From an uncultured Lachnoanaerobaculum sp. (GTDB lineage: Bacteria; Bacillota; Clostridia; Lachnospirales; Lachnospiraceae): a stretch of 6,914 bases of DNA. The DNA lies in the NCBI GenBank assembly GCA_938041725.1, contig CALISX010000407.1:1-6914 (forward strand), written 5' to 3'. How positions within the stretch are numbered: position 1 is the first letter of the stretch; the number at the start of each line of letters is the position of its first letter. A program made the position numbers and the translations under genes. Below, in pieces: positions 5,068 to 6,914 of the stretch. The notes beneath the pieces are model-generated. The model saw only the letters and a list, made by a program, of their open reading frames with translations, was not told where the DNA came from and ran no database searches.

Positions 5068-5366
5068 CCCTGCTCCTCCTCTCCGGCCATGAAATTCATC
5101 ATCTCAGCCATTGCCAGCTCCATAACACGCTGCTTTTCCTTCAGCTCATCCCTTGCTTTCTTGCCCGCCTCCAGATCCTGTTCCAGTTTCTCAGTTAGAT
5201 TAACCGGCTGATCAACAAGTACTGCCTGAGGCTCTTCACCTGATAAATCCAGTCTCTCAAGCATCTTTCCCTCCGGCGTTTCCACTTCAACAGTCTTATA
5301 AGTTCCATTTGTGGGAACCATGTAAAGGATTGCTCCTTGGGGATTGTAAACAACAAGCATCTTCAT
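5064..5366 (-). CDS. Tail-fibre accessory-like protein, 100 aa
   Basis: The ATG at 5366 is chosen because AAAGGAG lies 7 bases upstream. A longer reading from 5486 would run into the fibre gene and has no ribosome binding site. The N-terminal half (about 1-55, LVVYNPQGAILYMVPTNGTY and on to VLVDQP) looks like a small beta domain. The C-terminal half (about 57-95) is a charged helix or coiled coil with E, K and Q repeats. Proteins with this plan are common just after the tail fibre in Firmicutes phages and may help fibre folding or attachment. That role is inferred from position; no named domain is recognised. Confidence 0.7.
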   Translation of the reverse strand: MKMLVVYNPQGAILYMVPTNGTYKTVEVETPEGKMLERLDLSGEEPQAVLVDQPVNLTEKLEQDLEAGKKARDELKEKQRVMELAMAEMMNFMAGEEEQG

Positions 5367-5379
5367 AATCTCTCTCCTT

Positions 5380-6561
5380 TTAATTGAAAAATTCAATTTT
5401 AGTGATTTGCATGGAACCTGCAAATACATTATTGTTGCTTCCTGCGATATCAGCCATTGCTCCAAAAGCAATGAATGCATGCTCATTTATTCCGCTTACA
5501 TTGATGGTCATTTGCCCTCCGTTTTGTGATGCTGCATTACTTCCTTCTGCTAGCACCACTCCCAGATCATCTATTTTCCATCCCTCGGGGGTTGTGGAAT
5601 GGTTTCTTATAATCGCACTGGCTCTACTTACAAACACTTTAAGAGCTATATATGGGTTGTTTTGAATGGTCCCTTGCGCTCTATAATCTATGACAATCCG
5701 ACTAAACGGTGTCAAATTTATAGATGCTGTTAAAGCACAGCCTATATACCTGCCCCTGACAGCAGTCATAGCCGTTGACATATAGAAATTTATCCCACCG
5801 CCCCATACCCCGGTATACGCATAGTTATCAAGGTATCTTCTGGCATAGTATGTTCCGTTATAATCAAATCCCTTATCCGCCACTCCCAACGCCAAAGTTC
5901 CGTCGAAAGTGGCACCGTTAAAAGCCGTGCCACCTGCGCCGTAATCTACCAAAGTGCCGACTATATTAAGAAAAGGTGTTCCCGCTCGGACGTTTTCTGG
6001 CAAGATTGTTGGAGCTTTGAGAAAAACCCAATTAGCCCCTTCGATGATATGTCCGTTAGGTATTTTCGAGCAAATTCCCCTACCTGCGATGGGGTGATCC
6101 CATACGTGCCCTTGGTCTGCCCACGCATACATTACATCGCCCCATCCGGATGACCTTATGTCCCATATCGGTATGCCACCCTGTATTTTTGCTATATTCT
6201 TATCTGCTCTTATGTTCTCAGACCTTAAATCGGGCACGGGCATATATACAAATACCGCCCTGTCATCCAGTGCATACTTTTTTAAGTCTTCAGGACGCAT
6301 TGATACAATAACACCCCTGCCGTGCATTGGGCTATCAATAACCCCGCCTTTGCCCCAATAGTCGCCTGCACCACGGTCAAAGCACATCATCACGTGTGGC
6401 ATATCAGAGTTTGGAGATAACAAGGGCATAGTTCCTTGTATGGTTTCGTCGTTACTGTCCGCTGTTAATGCCGTTTTTCCGGCTAAAACTTCACTCTTTA
6501 AGGCAGTAACATCCTCAGACTGAACTCCGCCACCGCCTTTATTTATTAAACAAATTGCCAT
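5380..6561 (-). CDS. Phage tail fibre / receptor-binding protein with internal duplication
   Basis: The 393-residue protein starts at ATG 6561 after AAAGGGGG. The N-terminus holds the VLAGKTALTADSNDETIQGT motif (25-44) seen in tail fibres of Firmicutes phages. Related ENxRAG...I.G motifs recur at 115-128 and 189-203. Two copies of a roughly 55-60-residue unit are visible: 69-128 and 148-202, sharing PM/PI-x-GRG and a hydrophobic P-x-L-x-x-EN-x-RA end. A Gly-rich joint (207-211) leads to a C-terminal domain (about 225-393) rich in beta strands, Tyr, Asn and Gly, which probably folds as the trimeric receptor-binding tip. It lies directly after the tail-associated gene (4-base gap) and before its likely accessory. 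The fibre role is well supported by motif and place; the receptor is unknown. Confidence 0.8.
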   Translation of the reverse strand: MAICLINKGGGGVQSEDVTALKSEVLAGKTALTADSNDETIQGTMPLLSPNSDMPHVMMCFDRGAGDYWGKGGVIDSPMHGRGVIVSMRPEDLKKYALDDRAVFVYMPVPDLRSENIRADKNIAKIQGGIPIWDIRSSGWGDVMYAWADQGHVWDHPIAGRGICSKIPNGHIIEGANWVFLKAPTILPENVRAGTPFLNIVGTLVDYGAGGTAFNGATFDGTLALGVADKGFDYNGTYYARRYLDNYAYTGVWGGGINFYMSTAMTAVRGRYIGCALTASINLTPFSRIVIDYRAQGTIQNNPYIALKVFVSRASAIIRNHSTTPEGWKIDDLGVVLAEGSNAASQNGGQMTINVSGINEHAFIAFGAMADIAGSNNNVFAGSMQITKIEFFN

Positions 6562-6565
6562 GAAT

Positions 6566-6914
6566 TTATACCCCCTTTAGCCCTATACTGAAAGTAATTT
6601 CAGGTTTTTTATCTAAACATTTAACCCTTATTCTTCCATCTAAAGTTTCAACAAAGTCAATCCTTGAAAACTGTTTTTTAAGCATGCGAACCACCTCTGG
6701 GCTTTCGTTGCCTAAAATATATAGCCCGACCGTGGGCGTATCCGTTGCAGTTATGTCCGGCACAACTATTTCTTGAGTGTACGGTACGGCAGCAGACCAC
6801 TTGGTTATATCGAGGTATATTGGCTTTACTTCTTTTTGCCTTATTGTAAGTAGATAGCCTCTATCTTTTAATTCTTGTATCATGTTTTGAATTGTGCTTT
6901 TTTGACTATTAAAA
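6566..6914 (-). CDS. Phage tail-associated protein, 5' end outside the window
   Basis: The frame is open to the right edge. ATG 6883 has no ribosome binding site, whereas the codons before it (FNSQKSTIQN) continue the same helix, so the true start is probably a little beyond 6914. Visible parts are a helical start (IQELKDRGYLL), then KWSAAVPYTQEIVVPDITAT, a short alpha/beta region, and an end with KPEITFSIGLKGV. The W-(x)-PYTQ...V...I...D.P and KP.I...I motifs recur in short proteins next to tail fibres of clostridial phages and suggest a baseplate or fibre-adaptor component. That function is inferred. It stops 4 bases before the fibre start. Confidence 0.7.
   Translation of the reverse strand, partial: FNSQKSTIQNMIQELKDRGYLLTIRQKEVKPIYLDITKWSAAVPYTQEIVVPDITATDTPTVGLYILGNESPEVVRMLKKQFSRIDFVETLDGRIRVKCLDKKPEITFSIGLKGV

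Larger units (their letters stand above)
2568..6914 (-). mobile_element. Prophage, tail-tip and lysis end (partial)
   Basis: All nine coding regions from 2838 to the right edge lie on the minus strand with overlaps or gaps of a few bases, except for short gaps around 3886-3933 and 4896-4914. They follow the usual tail fibre, accessory, holin, endolysin order. The left boundary is put at the tRNA 3' fragment. The right side (baseplate, tape measure, capsid, replication, integrase) is outside the window, so completeness and tail type cannot be judged. Confidence 0.85.

Noticed and set aside
5367..5486. Earlier start for the 100-aa protein
   Set aside because: It overlaps the fibre gene by over 100 bases without a ribosome binding site, while AAAGGAG precedes ATG 5366.

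Overview
The window looks like a Firmicutes chromosome, probably a Clostridia or Lachnospiraceae-like gut bacterium. This is inferred from strong AGGAGG-type ribosome binding sites, tightly packed genes with ATGA overlaps, and phage protein families typical of clostridial phages. It holds two unrelated parts: a host segment on the left (about 1-2566) and the structural/lysis end of a prophage on the right (about 2568-6914), which is read leftward and runs off the right edge.

Host segment. A good leftward promoter (91-119) drives a gene beyond the left edge. Its leader, still in the window, can form hairpins. A long AT-rich intergenic region follows, then a rightward major-facilitator transporter (344-1615) resembling the oxalate/formate antiporter group. 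Converging on it is a lipoprotein with a GH114-type glycosidase fold (1651-2451, leftward). A G/C-rich hairpin lies between the two and overlaps the lipoprotein stop codon.

Boundary. Between the lipoprotein and the phage genes is a compact leftward unit: an extended -10 promoter (2629-2637), a 25-base stretch that matches the T-arm and 3' acceptor strand of a tRNA (2568-2592), and a strong intrinsic terminator (2538-2565). No matching 5' half of a tRNA is present. This fits an attachment site in a tRNA 3' end, with the intact tRNA expected at the far end of the prophage. The unit could instead encode a short non-coding RNA of about 85 nt. A tandem 12-bp repeat at 2729-2752 may be an integrase arm-type site.

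Prophage segment, in order of transcription (right to left): a tail-associated protein cut by the window edge (6566-6914); a tail fibre / receptor-binding protein with an internal duplication (5380-6561); a 100-aa fibre-accessory-like protein (5064-5366); a 50-aa CD1375-like protein (4915-5067); a 166-aa protein with one membrane segment and a helical domain (4395-4895); an r1t-type holin (4204-4398); a DUF6275-like protein (3934-4200); an intrinsic terminator with a UUCG tetraloop (3903-3928); a 49-aa protein with a CxxC pair (3736-3885); and an endolysin with an NlpC/P60-like catalytic domain and cell-wall-binding repeats (2838-3743).

How they work together. The tail genes make the host-recognition tip. 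The holin opens the membrane and the endolysin cuts the wall. The most notable feature is the terminator inside the lysis cassette: it lies directly upstream of the 49-aa/endolysin pair with no room for a promoter between, so endolysin expression should depend on readthrough or antitermination. No defence system, CRISPR array or insertion sequence is visible.
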